From: Bacteroidales bacterium
Lineage (GTDB): Bacteria > Bacteroidota > Bacteroidia > Bacteroidales > UBA932
Assembly: GCA_017555925.1 (NCBI GenBank)
Contig: JAFZFL010000243.1
Span: 1 to 8,130 of the forward strand
Direction: 5' to 3'
DNA length: 8,130 nucleotides
The notes under the pieces are model-generated. The model did not search any database and was not told the DNA's origin. It worked only from the letters and a program-made list of their open reading frames with translations. Below, one piece after another: positions 1 through 6,272 of the stretch. Numbering within the stretch: the first letter of the stretch is position 1; each line of letters starts with the position of its first letter. A program made the position numbers and the translations under genes.

Positions 1-507
1 ATGGTAAATGCAGATGAGTCTGTACAGGCAGCCTGGAGTCAGGTTGAAAATGTATATCAGAGAAGAGCTGATCTTATACCTAATCTCGTTGCTACAGTTA
101 AGGGTTATGCAGCGCATGAGTCTGAGACATTGGAGAGTGTTGTTGCTGCGCGTGCAAAGGCTACACAAATGACAGTGGATGCAGAGAATCTTACTCCTGA
201 GGCACTTGCAAAGTATCAGAAGGCGCAGGGTGAGTTGGGTTCTGCTTTGGGCAAACTTCTTATGATTCAGGAGAACTATCCGGAGTTGAAGGCAAATGAG
301 AATTTCCGCGATCTGCAGTCGCAACTTGAGGGAACAGAGAACCGTATAACCGTTGAGCGCCAAAAGTTCAATGAGACAGCGAGAGCATATAATACCATGA
401 TCCGCCAGTTCCCAGAAAATATCTTTGCCGGAATGTTCGGTTTTGAGAAGAAACCTTACTTTGAGGCAGACGAGAGTGCTAAAACTGCTCCTAAGGTGGA
501 GTTTTAG
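1..507 (+). CDS. lemA: LemA family protein, 5'-truncated by the window edge
   Basis: The visible 168 residues are the soluble part of a LemA-family protein. LemA proteins usually start with a short cytoplasmic tip and one N-terminal membrane helix, followed by a helical-bundle domain outside the membrane; their biochemical role is not established. The family signature is clear at residues 11-32: AWSQVENVYQRRADLIPNLV followed by a helix with KGYAAHE. Further helices with the expected YPELKANENFRDLQSQLE and RQKFNETARAYN stretches lie at about 93-131, and the usual FPENIFAGMFGF end of the domain follows. The ATG at position 1 is very probably an internal Met: LemA proteins normally carry about 20-30 more residues with the membrane helix ahead of this point, often ending in a YN-x-MV-like stretch. 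The gene leads a tight cluster with two TPM-domain genes, a common arrangement in Bacteroidota. The identification is firm; the true start is not in the window. Confidence 0.93.
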   Translation: MVNADESVQAAWSQVENVYQRRADLIPNLVATVKGYAAHESETLESVVAARAKATQMTVDAENLTPEALAKYQKAQGELGSALGKLLMIQENYPELKANENFRDLQSQLEGTENRITVERQKFNETARAYNTMIRQFPENIFAGMFGFEKKPYFEADESAKTAPKVEF

Positions 508-549
508 TCTTATAGGGAAGAGAAAAATTTTAAGTTAAGGTGTTTCAAA

Positions 550-996
550 ATGAATCCTTTCTTGTCAAAAGAGGAACAGCAGCAGATAATTTCTGCTATT
601 GAGGAGGCTGAATTGAACACCTCCGGTGAGATTCGTGTACATATCGAATCAAAGTGCAGGATAGATGCCGTAGCGCGTGCGATATATGTCTTCAATTATC
701 TGAAGATGTACAAGACCAGGCAGCGTAACGGCGTTCTTGTTTATATAGCTACAGAGAGCCGTAAACTGGCTATTATTGGGGATGTAGGTATTAATCAGAA
801 GGTGCCTGCTGATTTCTGGAATCATATAAAAGAGAATATGGTGGCGGCATTTGCTGCAGGTAATTTTGTTGGAGGAATTGCCGAGGCGGTGCGTGCTGCA
901 GGCAACTCCCTCAAAGAGTATTTCCCATATCAGCAGGATGATGTGAATGAGCAGCCCAATGAGATTTCATTTGGCGATGAGCTACCAAAGGAGTGA
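550..996 (+). CDS. Small TPM-domain protein without signal peptide
   Basis: The 148-residue protein is essentially one TPM domain (the Psb32/YgcG/MOLO-1 fold, sometimes called a TPM phosphatase domain). It begins with a helix of the 'LSKEEQQQIISAIEEAE' kind, continues with the core strand SGEIRVHIE at about residues 25-33, then NGVLVYIATESRKLAIIGDVGIN at about 59-81, and a helical end where VGGIAEAVRAAGNSL is seen. The GD-x-GIN turn is the equivalent of the GYGLEG turn in exported TPM proteins. There is no signal peptide and no membrane helix, so it should act in the cytoplasm, unlike its neighbour. The final 20 residues are acidic and probably disordered. It lies 42 bases after lemA and 3 bases before the next gene, so co-transcription is very likely. 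The domain call is firm; the function of such single-domain TPM proteins is unknown, and phosphatase activity should not be assumed. Confidence 0.88.
   Translation: MNPFLSKEEQQQIISAIEEAELNTSGEIRVHIESKCRIDAVARAIYVFNYLKMYKTRQRNGVLVYIATESRKLAIIGDVGINQKVPADFWNHIKENMVAAFAAGNFVGGIAEAVRAAGNSLKEYFPYQQDDVNEQPNEISFGDELPKE
987..993 (+). promoter_or_regulatory. Shine-Dalgarno-like site for the second TPM gene
   Basis: AAAGGAG sits in the last codons of the upstream TPM gene, 6 bases before the ATG at 1000. It supports that start and suggests coupled translation across the 3-base gap. Such a good match is notable here because most other starts in the window have only A-rich leaders. Confidence 0.55.
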
Positions 997-999
997 ATT

Positions 1000-1887
1000 A
1001 TGCAAAAGGCTATAAGAGTTTGTACTTCAGTGCTTAAAAATATTTACGGGAGACCGGCTGTATTGCTCTTGATGGTGGTCTCACTATTGCTTGTTTCATC
1101 TGGCAAATCGGAGGCGCAAGTGCCTGCAAGGCCCCAGCCGGAGTCTCTTGTAAATGATTTGGCAGATATTTTCTCGGCCCTTCAGGAGCAGAAAATGGAA
1201 AATGCCCTTGTTGCATTTGCCGATTCAACTTCAAATCAGATAGCTGTTGTAACTGTTCCGGAACTCTACGGAATGGATAAGGCCCAACTCGCTTTTCAGA
1301 TTGGCGAGCAGTGGGGTGTAGGACAAAAGAAGTTCAATAATGGAGTGGTGATTCTGGTGAAGCCTAAGACCGACAATTCAAATGGTGAGGTCTTTATTGC
1401 TACCGGGTATGGTTTGGAGGGTGTCCTTACAGATGCAGTTTGCAGGCGTATCATTGAGCAGTATATGATCCCATCCTTTAAGGCAAATGACTATTATTCA
1501 GGAGTTGTCAAAGCTTTGAATGTAATTATGCCATTGGCTGCCGGCGAAATATCTACAGATGAATTTGCTTCGCAAAGCGAGGGTGATATGGGTTCAATAG
1601 GCGCTTTTATATTTCTTGCTTTCATTGTTGTAGTTTTCTTGGCCATGTTGGCTTCTGGAGGTGGTAAAAATGGCCCTACAAACATGGGTGGAGGCAATCA
1701 TAAAGGTCCTTCGGCAGCAGATCTTATAATGTTGGGTATTCTCAGTAATGCAGCTTCGGGTTCACGCAGATCGTCAGGCGGATGGGGTGGAAGTTCCGGT
1801 GGCTTTGGTGGTGGCTTTGGAGGCGGAGGCTTCGGAGGCTTTGGTGGTGGCGGCTTTGGCGGAGGCGGCGCCGGCGGATCCTGGTAA
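1000..1887 (+). CDS. Exported TPM-domain protein with C-terminal membrane helix and Gly-rich tail (YgcG type)
   Basis: This 295-residue protein has the full architecture of the YgcG-like TPM family. A signal peptide covers about residues 1-39 (basic start, hydrophobic run AVLLLMVVSLLLVSS, cleavage plausible after SEA or SEAQ). The TPM domain follows at about 45-175, opening with VNDLADIFSA and containing QIAVVTVPEL, NGVVILVKP and the conserved turn FIATGYGLEGVLTDA. A second hydrophobic helix at about 199-218 (IGAFIFLAFIVVVFLAMLAS) should anchor it. The last 55 residues are nearly all Gly, Ser and Phe and end in GGAGGSW, a typical family ending. The domain should face the periplasm, with the Gly-rich tail on the cytoplasmic side if the helix crosses once. 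It completes the lemA-TPM-TPM cluster and is followed by a terminator hairpin. Family assignment is firm; the activity is not known, although phosphatase activity has been claimed for plant relatives. Confidence 0.9.
   Translation: MQKAIRVCTSVLKNIYGRPAVLLLMVVSLLLVSSGKSEAQVPARPQPESLVNDLADIFSALQEQKMENALVAFADSTSNQIAVVTVPELYGMDKAQLAFQIGEQWGVGQKKFNNGVVILVKPKTDNSNGEVFIATGYGLEGVLTDAVCRRIIEQYMIPSFKANDYYSGVVKALNVIMPLAAGEISTDEFASQSEGDMGSIGAFIFLAFIVVVFLAMLASGGGKNGPTNMGGGNHKGPSAADLIMLGILSNAASGSRRSSGGWGGSSGGFGGGFGGGGFGGFGGGGFGGGGAGGSW
1776..1881 (+). repeat. Low-complexity GGX-coding tract inside the second TPM gene
   Basis: The DNA consists of imperfect tandem copies of GGC-TTT-GGT/GGA-GGT/GGC units that code for the GGFGGG tail. 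Copies differ in synonymous third positions, so it is not an exact microsatellite. It remains a likely place for in-frame length changes between strains. The reverse strand gives a spurious poly-proline reading frame. Confidence 0.75.
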
Positions 1888-1901
1888 AATAAAGAGAAAA
1901 A

Positions 1902-1937
1902 GAAGGGGAGATCAGATGATCTCCTCTTCGCTTTTTT
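1902..1937. terminator. Bidirectional intrinsic terminator between convergent operons
   Basis: GAAGGGGAGATC (1902-1913) pairs with GATCTCCTCTTC (1918-1929) over 12 base pairs with one G-T wobble and a 4-base AGAT loop. On the plus strand it is followed by GC and six T (1932-1937), which suits the end of the TPM operon. On the minus strand it is followed by TTTTTCTCTTTATT (complement of 1888-1901), which suits the end of the phoH operon. The stem includes the phoH stop codon and its last codons. Confidence 0.82.
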
Positions 1938-2934
1938 CTTCAAACGCCTTCACTATTTTTGATACCAGCGGGTGGCGTACTATATCTTCTTTTGTAAAGT
2001 TGATGAAGGCTATGCCCTTTATGTTTTTGAGAATGTGCATTCCCTTAACAAGACCAGAGTCTGATTTGCTTGGCAAGTCTACCTGAGATGCATCTCCGGT
2101 AACTATAAATTTGGCATTGTTGCCCATACGGGTAAGGAACATCTTCAATTGTCCGAGGCTGGTGTTCTGCGCCTCATCGAGAATTACAAAGGCGCTCTCC
2201 AAAGTTCGTCCACGCATATATGCAAGAGGTGCAATCTGAATTGTCCCCTCTTCCATAAGCAGTTTCAGCTTTTGAGGGGGAATCATATCCATTAGGGCAT
2301 CATAGAGCGGCTGCAAATATGGGTCAAGTTTGTCTTTAAGGTCTCCCGGTAAAAATCCCAGACGTTCACCTGCCTCTACAGCTGGGCGGGTAAGGATAAG
2401 CTTCTTGACCTCCCTATTCTTAAGGGCTCTTACTGCAAGGGCAATGGCTGTGTAGGTTTTTCCTGTTCCTGCCGGACCGAGTGCAAAAATCAGATCATGC
2501 TTGTAATACTCGGCAACAAGCTTTTTCTGGTTCTTGGTGCGTGCCCTTATAATCTTGCCGTCGTTGCCGTACACAATAATATCGCTATTTGAGGCATTGT
2601 TGTTCGAGTATCCTACAAGGCCGTCGGGAGTCATTTCAAGATTACCTTTCATACTGCTCAATGCCTCTCCCTCTGTGTTTGTGTCCTTTTCAAAAAGGCT
2701 GTCAATATCATCAATGTTGAGGTTGCGTTTTTTGTATCTTTTGGCAACCAATGCCTCAATGGCCGATTCAAATTGTGCAATCTCTTTCTGTGTGCCCTTC
2801 AATGAGATGGTGTTACCTCGTGCAACAACTTTCAATTTTGGAAAATATCCGTTTAAACGGGTAAGCAGTTTGTCGTTTACACCAAAAATCTCTACTGGGT
2901 CAATCTCTTGCAATTCAATTCTCTTCTCAGCCAT
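1912..2934 (-). CDS. phoH: PhoH-family ATPase (PhoH-like/YbeZ type)
   Basis: The 340-residue protein matches the usual length and layout of the PhoH-like (YbeZ) group. A small N-terminal KH-like domain lies at about residues 15-65 (FPKLKVVARGNTISLKG), followed by a linker rich in Asp, Asn and Ser, and then the PhoH P-loop domain from about 130. Walker A is GPAGTGKT at 153-160, Walker B is FVILDEAQN at 249-257, and the family motifs LTRPAVEAGERLGFLPGD (181-198), RGRTL (241-245) and VTGDASQVDLP (278-288) are all intact. PhoH proteins are cytoplasmic ATPases linked to RNA metabolism and, through YbeY, to ribosome and rRNA maturation; helicase or nuclease activity is reported only for some members. 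No ybeY is seen nearby. It is the last gene of the minus operon, starting 9 bases after the capA-like stop. The C-terminal EEKSEEEII is encoded within the terminator stem. Confidence 0.94.
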   Translation of the reverse strand: MAEKRIELQEIDPVEIFGVNDKLLTRLNGYFPKLKVVARGNTISLKGTQKEIAQFESAIEALVAKRYKKRNLNIDDIDSLFEKDTNTEGEALSSMKGNLEMTPDGLVGYSNNNASNSDIIVYGNDGKIIRARTKNQKKLVAEYYKHDLIFALGPAGTGKTYTAIALAVRALKNREVKKLILTRPAVEAGERLGFLPGDLKDKLDPYLQPLYDALMDMIPPQKLKLLMEEGTIQIAPLAYMRGRTLESAFVILDEAQNTSLGQLKMFLTRMGNNAKFIVTGDASQVDLPSKSDSGLVKGMHILKNIKGIAFINFTKEDIVRHPLVSKIVKAFEEKSEEEII

Positions 2935-2943
2935 ACTCTTATA

Positions 2944-4182
2944 TCATTTAAATGTTACCGGTTTCAGATTGCGAATATACTCAAATGTGTTTACCATCCG
3001 TCTGTAATGAGTGCTATTTTTTATTTTTAAAGGATTATCTGTTATTCCGGAGCTGTTTTCATCAACCCATTTCATGAAATCCTTTATGGGAACAACAGTA
3101 TAGTCTTTCCCAATCTCCCCTCTTCTGAAACACCAGATATACTCCCACCCGGGTCTCGACAGTGTTATCTCTCCATTCAGATTATTCTTTATTATCAGAA
3201 TGTTTACCAGCATGCCCATCTGTGTATATTCGGGGTTGCTCTGGTTGGAGATATAGTTGCCCAGTGAGTAGAAGACCATCTTTTCAACCTCTCCATAACG
3301 GCGTGGGTGGAGACTCTCTGCAAGGTATATTTCTGCGCTTTGCGGAACATGTGGATGGCTTCCGACAATAACTTTTACCCCCTCTCTGAAGAGCATGGAG
3401 GCCCAGCGGCGTTGTTCTCCATTTGGTTGCAACTGGTATTCATAACCCCAATGGGGCAGGGCAATTATCATTTGGGCACCGCGCTCCTTTGCTCGGGCAA
3501 TGGCCTCCTTTACATTTACGGAATCCATTCTGTTGACAATGTAGGGATCCGGTGTGGAGAAACCGTTTGTGCCGTATGTGAAGTTTATGAATGCAATCTT
3601 TACTCCTTTACACTCCATAATTGTAGGGTTGTTTATGGCTTCAGAGCAGGAGTCGGAATAGACTCCCGTATAGGGAACACCTAAGGAGTCATATATGTTC
3701 AAACTCTTCCGGAGTCCAGATTCGCCTTTGTCGAGAATATGGTTGTTCGCAAGCAGGAAGAGGTCAATTCCACTCTCTTTAGCCTCTGTGGCTATGGCTT
3801 TTGGGGCAGAGAATTGCGGGTAACCGGAATATGGTGGAGTGCCAAGTGTAAATTCCATGTTTGCAACTGCAATGTCGGCACTTTCAAGTCTTGGGGCAAT
3901 ATGTTCAAATGTGCTGGAGTAGTTGTAGGAGTCCCCCTTTGAGGGATCTTCCCCCGGTATGAGGGCACTGCTTATCTGGCTTCCGTGCTGCATTATGTCG
4001 CCAATGAATGTAATTGAAACAGTGTCATAGAGTTTGACAAGCTCTTTTTGCCATTTAGTCTGTAACGGATCTTTGCTGTATATATTGTGGCCCGACAGTG
4101 AAAGAATGAGAAAAGCCACAAGAAGGGCTCTCACGAAGACTCCTTGTGGCAGATGTTCTCTATTCTTTATGTTCCGGTCCAT
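2944..4182 (-). CDS. CapA-family protein (metallophosphatase-like fold), membrane-anchored or exported
   Basis: The 412-residue protein belongs to the CapA family (PGA_cap), named for the Bacillus poly-gamma-glutamate capsule protein and related to calcineurin-type metallophosphoesterases. A hydrophobic stretch at about residues 17-31 (VRALLVAFLILSLSG) acts as signal peptide or anchor; there is no lipobox Cys. The catalytic-fold motifs appear in order: FIGDIMQHG (59-67), ANMEFTLG (107-114), LANNHILDKG (144-153), PHWGYEYQ (243-250), VGSHPHVPQ (273-281) and FYSLGNYISN (304-313). The Asp, Asn and His residues that would bind metals are present, so it is probably active, outside the cytoplasm. 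The stop codon of the DUF389 gene directly abuts this ATG, implying coupled translation. No capB/capC partners are present, so a role in poly-glutamate synthesis is not supported; in Bacteroidota such orphan CapA proteins are common and their substrate is unknown. Confidence 0.9.
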   Translation of the reverse strand: MDRNIKNREHLPQGVFVRALLVAFLILSLSGHNIYSKDPLQTKWQKELVKLYDTVSITFIGDIMQHGSQISSALIPGEDPSKGDSYNYSSTFEHIAPRLESADIAVANMEFTLGTPPYSGYPQFSAPKAIATEAKESGIDLFLLANNHILDKGESGLRKSLNIYDSLGVPYTGVYSDSCSEAINNPTIMECKGVKIAFINFTYGTNGFSTPDPYIVNRMDSVNVKEAIARAKERGAQMIIALPHWGYEYQLQPNGEQRRWASMLFREGVKVIVGSHPHVPQSAEIYLAESLHPRRYGEVEKMVFYSLGNYISNQSNPEYTQMGMLVNILIIKNNLNGEITLSRPGWEYIWCFRRGEIGKDYTVVPIKDFMKWVDENSSGITDNPLKIKNSTHYRRMVNTFEYIRNLKPVTFK

Positions 4183-5571
4183 TTATATCTCTCCTTTTGC
4201 CTGTTCTGTAGCTATGTTGTATGTATCAGACTCCTGAACATAAAGTTTGGTGATTATAAGTATATCTTTTATGTTCAGCCTCACCATGAGCCATTGTTTT
4301 ATCTTTTCAAGGTCAGAAGATGGAATGTTGTTCTCTGACTCTATTACAGCTATGTATTTGTCTTCTGTTGTTGTGCCGGAGACTCTTTTGCCTTTTGTAA
4401 GTGTAAAGGCCGCTACCATAGGGTGTTGTGTTACAAGCTCTTTGTTTATCTGGCTGTAGGCAAATTCACCATGTCTGTAGTTCTTGAGTTCATCTTCCAT
4501 TTGGGCAATAAGCTCGTCGCGTTTGCGCAGCTGTTGCTCGTTCTGTTCAAAAATGCTCTTTACAAAATCATTCTCATTTATGCTCTCGGGTACAAATGTG
4601 CTGTTCTGGTTAATGACAAGCTGGTCTTTGTCTATTCCATATGCAGAGAGATGCTCGTGAAGTTTGTTTATATGGGTCTGTGAAAGGGTCTCGCCTGCAA
4701 TTGAAACATTTATGGATGATTTGCGCCCGTGATGGGAGATCTTGTAATCGTATATATAGCTGTTGCCTATGGTCTTGTTCTCGGTTACAAAGCGTTTGGC
4801 TGCCTGATTGAACTTGTTCTCCTTGATTACTGTAACAGCAGAATAGATACTTGGCAGAATGAGAACTATGGTGAATATAGTTATTATGCGGTGAACTTTT
4901 TTCTGTTTTACAGGGTCTGAAAATTTTACAAGAGGGAATTTAAGGTATCTTACCATTATGAAAGAGGCAAGTGCAATGAATACAGAGTTTATGAAGTAGA
5001 GATAACTTGCTCCCATAAAGAATGTCAGGCTGCCATTGGCTACTCCATATCCTGCTGTACACAACGGCGGCATGAGGGCGGTTGCAATTGCAGCTCCGGC
5101 AATTACTGTTCCCTTGTCCTTTTTACACACTTCCGTAATTACTGCAAGACCGCCAAAGAATGCAATGAACACATCGTAAATTGTAGGGTTGGTTCTTGCA
5201 AGCAGCTCTGTAGGCTCTTCCATTGATAGTGGGGTTACAAGAAAGTATGCGGTTGAGGTTATCACGCTTATGATGGTCATGATAAAAAGGTTCTTGAATG
5301 ACTTGCGCAGCAGTTCGGTATCATTTATGCCAAGGGCCAGACCTATTCCCATGATGGGACCCATCAGAGGTGAGATCAACATTGCTCCAATTACAACGGG
5401 TATGGAGTTGACGTTAAGACCTACACTTGCTATTACTGTGGCAAAAATCAGAATCCAGACGTTGCTCCCTTTGAATTCGATGTTTGAGGTTATCTGGTTT
5501 TTTGCAGATTGTATATCGATGCTGTCTGAGAAGTTTACTATCGTTTTGAACTGTTGTATAAAGGAACTCAT
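4183..5571 (-). CDS. DUF389 integral membrane protein
   Basis: The 462-residue protein has the DUF389 domain (TIGR00341 group) in its N-terminal half. After a short cytoplasmic segment come about six or seven membrane helices, roughly at residues 36-53, 58-80, 94-113, 132-147, 155-172, 182-207 and 227-247. The family signatures are IGAMLISPLMGPIMGIGLAL (61-80) and the Gly/Ala/Pro-rich stretch AGAAIATALMPPLCTAGYG at about 158-176. The C-terminal 215 residues are soluble. They contain a highly charged probable coiled coil at about 343-366 (EQQLRKRDELIAQMEDELKN) and a final alpha/beta segment, which is an extension seen in many Bacteroidota members. The function is unknown; the re-entrant-looking Gly/Pro motifs make a transport role imaginable, but this is inference. 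It is the first gene of the minus operon, with a candidate promoter in the 5572-5723 gap. A later in-frame Met is not a better start, as the first helix would lose its leader. Confidence 0.88.
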   Translation of the reverse strand: MSSFIQQFKTIVNFSDSIDIQSAKNQITSNIEFKGSNVWILIFATVIASVGLNVNSIPVVIGAMLISPLMGPIMGIGLALGINDTELLRKSFKNLFIMTIISVITSTAYFLVTPLSMEEPTELLARTNPTIYDVFIAFFGGLAVITEVCKKDKGTVIAGAAIATALMPPLCTAGYGVANGSLTFFMGASYLYFINSVFIALASFIMVRYLKFPLVKFSDPVKQKKVHRIITIFTIVLILPSIYSAVTVIKENKFNQAAKRFVTENKTIGNSYIYDYKISHHGRKSSINVSIAGETLSQTHINKLHEHLSAYGIDKDQLVINQNSTFVPESINENDFVKSIFEQNEQQLRKRDELIAQMEDELKNYRHGEFAYSQINKELVTQHPMVAAFTLTKGKRVSGTTTEDKYIAVIESENNIPSSDLEKIKQWLMVRLNIKDILIITKLYVQESDTYNIATEQAKGEI

Positions 5572-5611
5572 ATTTTGTCTGTTTAGAATTCAGTTACTCC
5601 ATTTTTTTCTG

Positions 5612-5642
5612 TAAAGATAACATAAATGCACCTAAATGGAAA
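5612..5642 (-). promoter_or_regulatory. Candidate promoter for the DUF389-capA-phoH operon
   Basis: Read on the minus strand, TATCTTTA (complement of 5612-5619) is one base off the Bacteroidota -7 consensus TAnnTTTG. TTTC (complement of 5639-5642) lies 19 bases upstream, one base off the -33 TTTG. The start of transcription would fall about 35 bases before the ATG at 5571. Both elements are imperfect, so the call is tentative. Confidence 0.3.
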
Positions 5643-5658
5643 TATTTGGGACCAATAG

Positions 5659-5688
5659 TTAGATTATTCCTAAAAATTGTTACTTTTG
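5659..5688 (+). promoter_or_regulatory. Candidate Bacteroidota-type promoter for the SPOR gene
   Basis: TACTTTTG at 5681-5688 matches the -7 consensus TAnnTTTG exactly. The -33 position has only a weak TTAG (5659-5662), 18 bases upstream. Transcription would start near 5694, about 30 bases before the ATG at 5724, a usual leader length. No other TAnnTTTG was seen in this 152-base gap on the plus strand. Confidence 0.5.
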
Positions 5689-5723
5689 TATCTCTGTCGG
5701 GATAGAAATAAATCAGATATAAA

Positions 5724-6227
5724 ATGTTATTCAGAACCGTAAATACAAAGTTGGCGAGATTCTTTGCTGCAAGTCTGGCTGTTGCCGTTATCTTTTCGGG
5801 ATGTGATTGGGTAAAGGGCAAGTTGGGAATGGCTACATCTGAGGATATAGCAAGAATGAAACTTGAGTTGGAGCAGAAGGCTGCAAGGGAGCAGTGGATT
5901 AAGGATTCAATTGAGACTGCGAGGCTGGATTCAATAAAGATGGTACAGCAGGCTCAGGATATGCCATATTCAAAACTCGACAAACAGTATTATGTGGTGC
6001 TGGGCAGCTTCAAGAAGGATTTTAATGCCAGAAATATGGTTGAGGCTCTTGAAAAGGCAGGATACTCACCGGTAAGGATTGCCCTCAAGAATGGCTTTGA
6101 TATGGTGGCAGCTGTGGGTTGCAATACAAATCAGGAGGCTGGGGAGGAGATTAAGAGGATTGAGGAGAATGATTTGTGTCCGTATGATGTATGGGTGTAC
6201 AATATCGGACAGGGGCTGCACAAGTAA
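5724..6227 (+). CDS. SPOR-domain lipoprotein
   Basis: The 167-residue protein starts with a basic, hydrophobic leader that ends in VIFSGC, so Cys27 is the likely lipidated residue after signal peptidase II cleavage (the -3 position is Phe, less usual than Leu). Residues 37-78 are charged and probably helical or coiled. A SPOR domain follows at about 86-160: it begins KQYYVVLGSF, carries the helix NARNMVEALEKAGY, the strand PVRIALKNGFDMVAAVG, a second helix with GEEIKRIEEN and the closing strand DVWVYN. SPOR domains bind peptidoglycan stripped of stem peptides at division septa, so the protein probably sits at the septum, tethered to the outer membrane. Asp at +2 would retain a lipoprotein in the inner membrane in E. 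coli, but that rule is not established for Bacteroidota. Two Cys (133 and 152) lie in the SPOR domain. It is divergent from the DUF389 gene and 45 bases ahead of gcvT. Confidence 0.87.
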   Translation: MLFRTVNTKLARFFAASLAVAVIFSGCDWVKGKLGMATSEDIARMKLELEQKAAREQWIKDSIETARLDSIKMVQQAQDMPYSKLDKQYYVVLGSFKKDFNARNMVEALEKAGYSPVRIALKNGFDMVAAVGCNTNQEAGEEIKRIEENDLCPYDVWVYNIGQGLHK

Positions 6228-6272
6228 TTGAAAAATAATTGAGAACAAACAGATAAAACAAAAAACAATTTA

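Larger units (their letters stand above)
5572..5723. other. Divergent intergenic region between DUF389 and SPOR genes
   Basis: This AT-rich gap carries promoter candidates in both directions, with the minus-strand elements (5612-5642) and the plus-strand elements (5659-5688) only 16 bases apart. AATA-N7-TATT (about 5654-5668) is a weak inverted repeat. No small reading frame or RNA gene is convincing here. Confidence 0.5.

Noticed and set aside
1698..1943. Poly-proline frame on the minus strand
   Set aside because: It is the complement of the Gly-rich tract and not a gene.
1748..2086. 112-codon plus-strand frame across the Gly-rich tail and the phoH 3' end
   Set aside because: It is a frame-shifted reading of the Gly-rich repeats that runs through the terminator; its Ala/Val/Glu-rich composition is an artefact.
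2534..3007. 157-codon plus-strand reading frame opposite phoH
   Set aside because: It lies antisense to a gene with intact PhoH motifs, shows no recognisable domain and has the composition of a reverse-strand shadow.
3307..3684. 125-codon plus-strand reading frame opposite the capA-like gene
   Set aside because: It is antisense to well-conserved CapA motifs, with no domain and no initiation signal.
5594..5821. 75-codon minus-strand frame spanning the divergent promoter region
   Set aside because: It covers the promoter elements and the SPOR gene start, and has no recognisable features.
6228..6272. Repeated TAATTGA between the SPOR gene and gcvT, considered as an operator
   Set aside because: The repeat is short, in AT-rich leader sequence, and has no symmetry or hairpin; chance is the simpler explanation.
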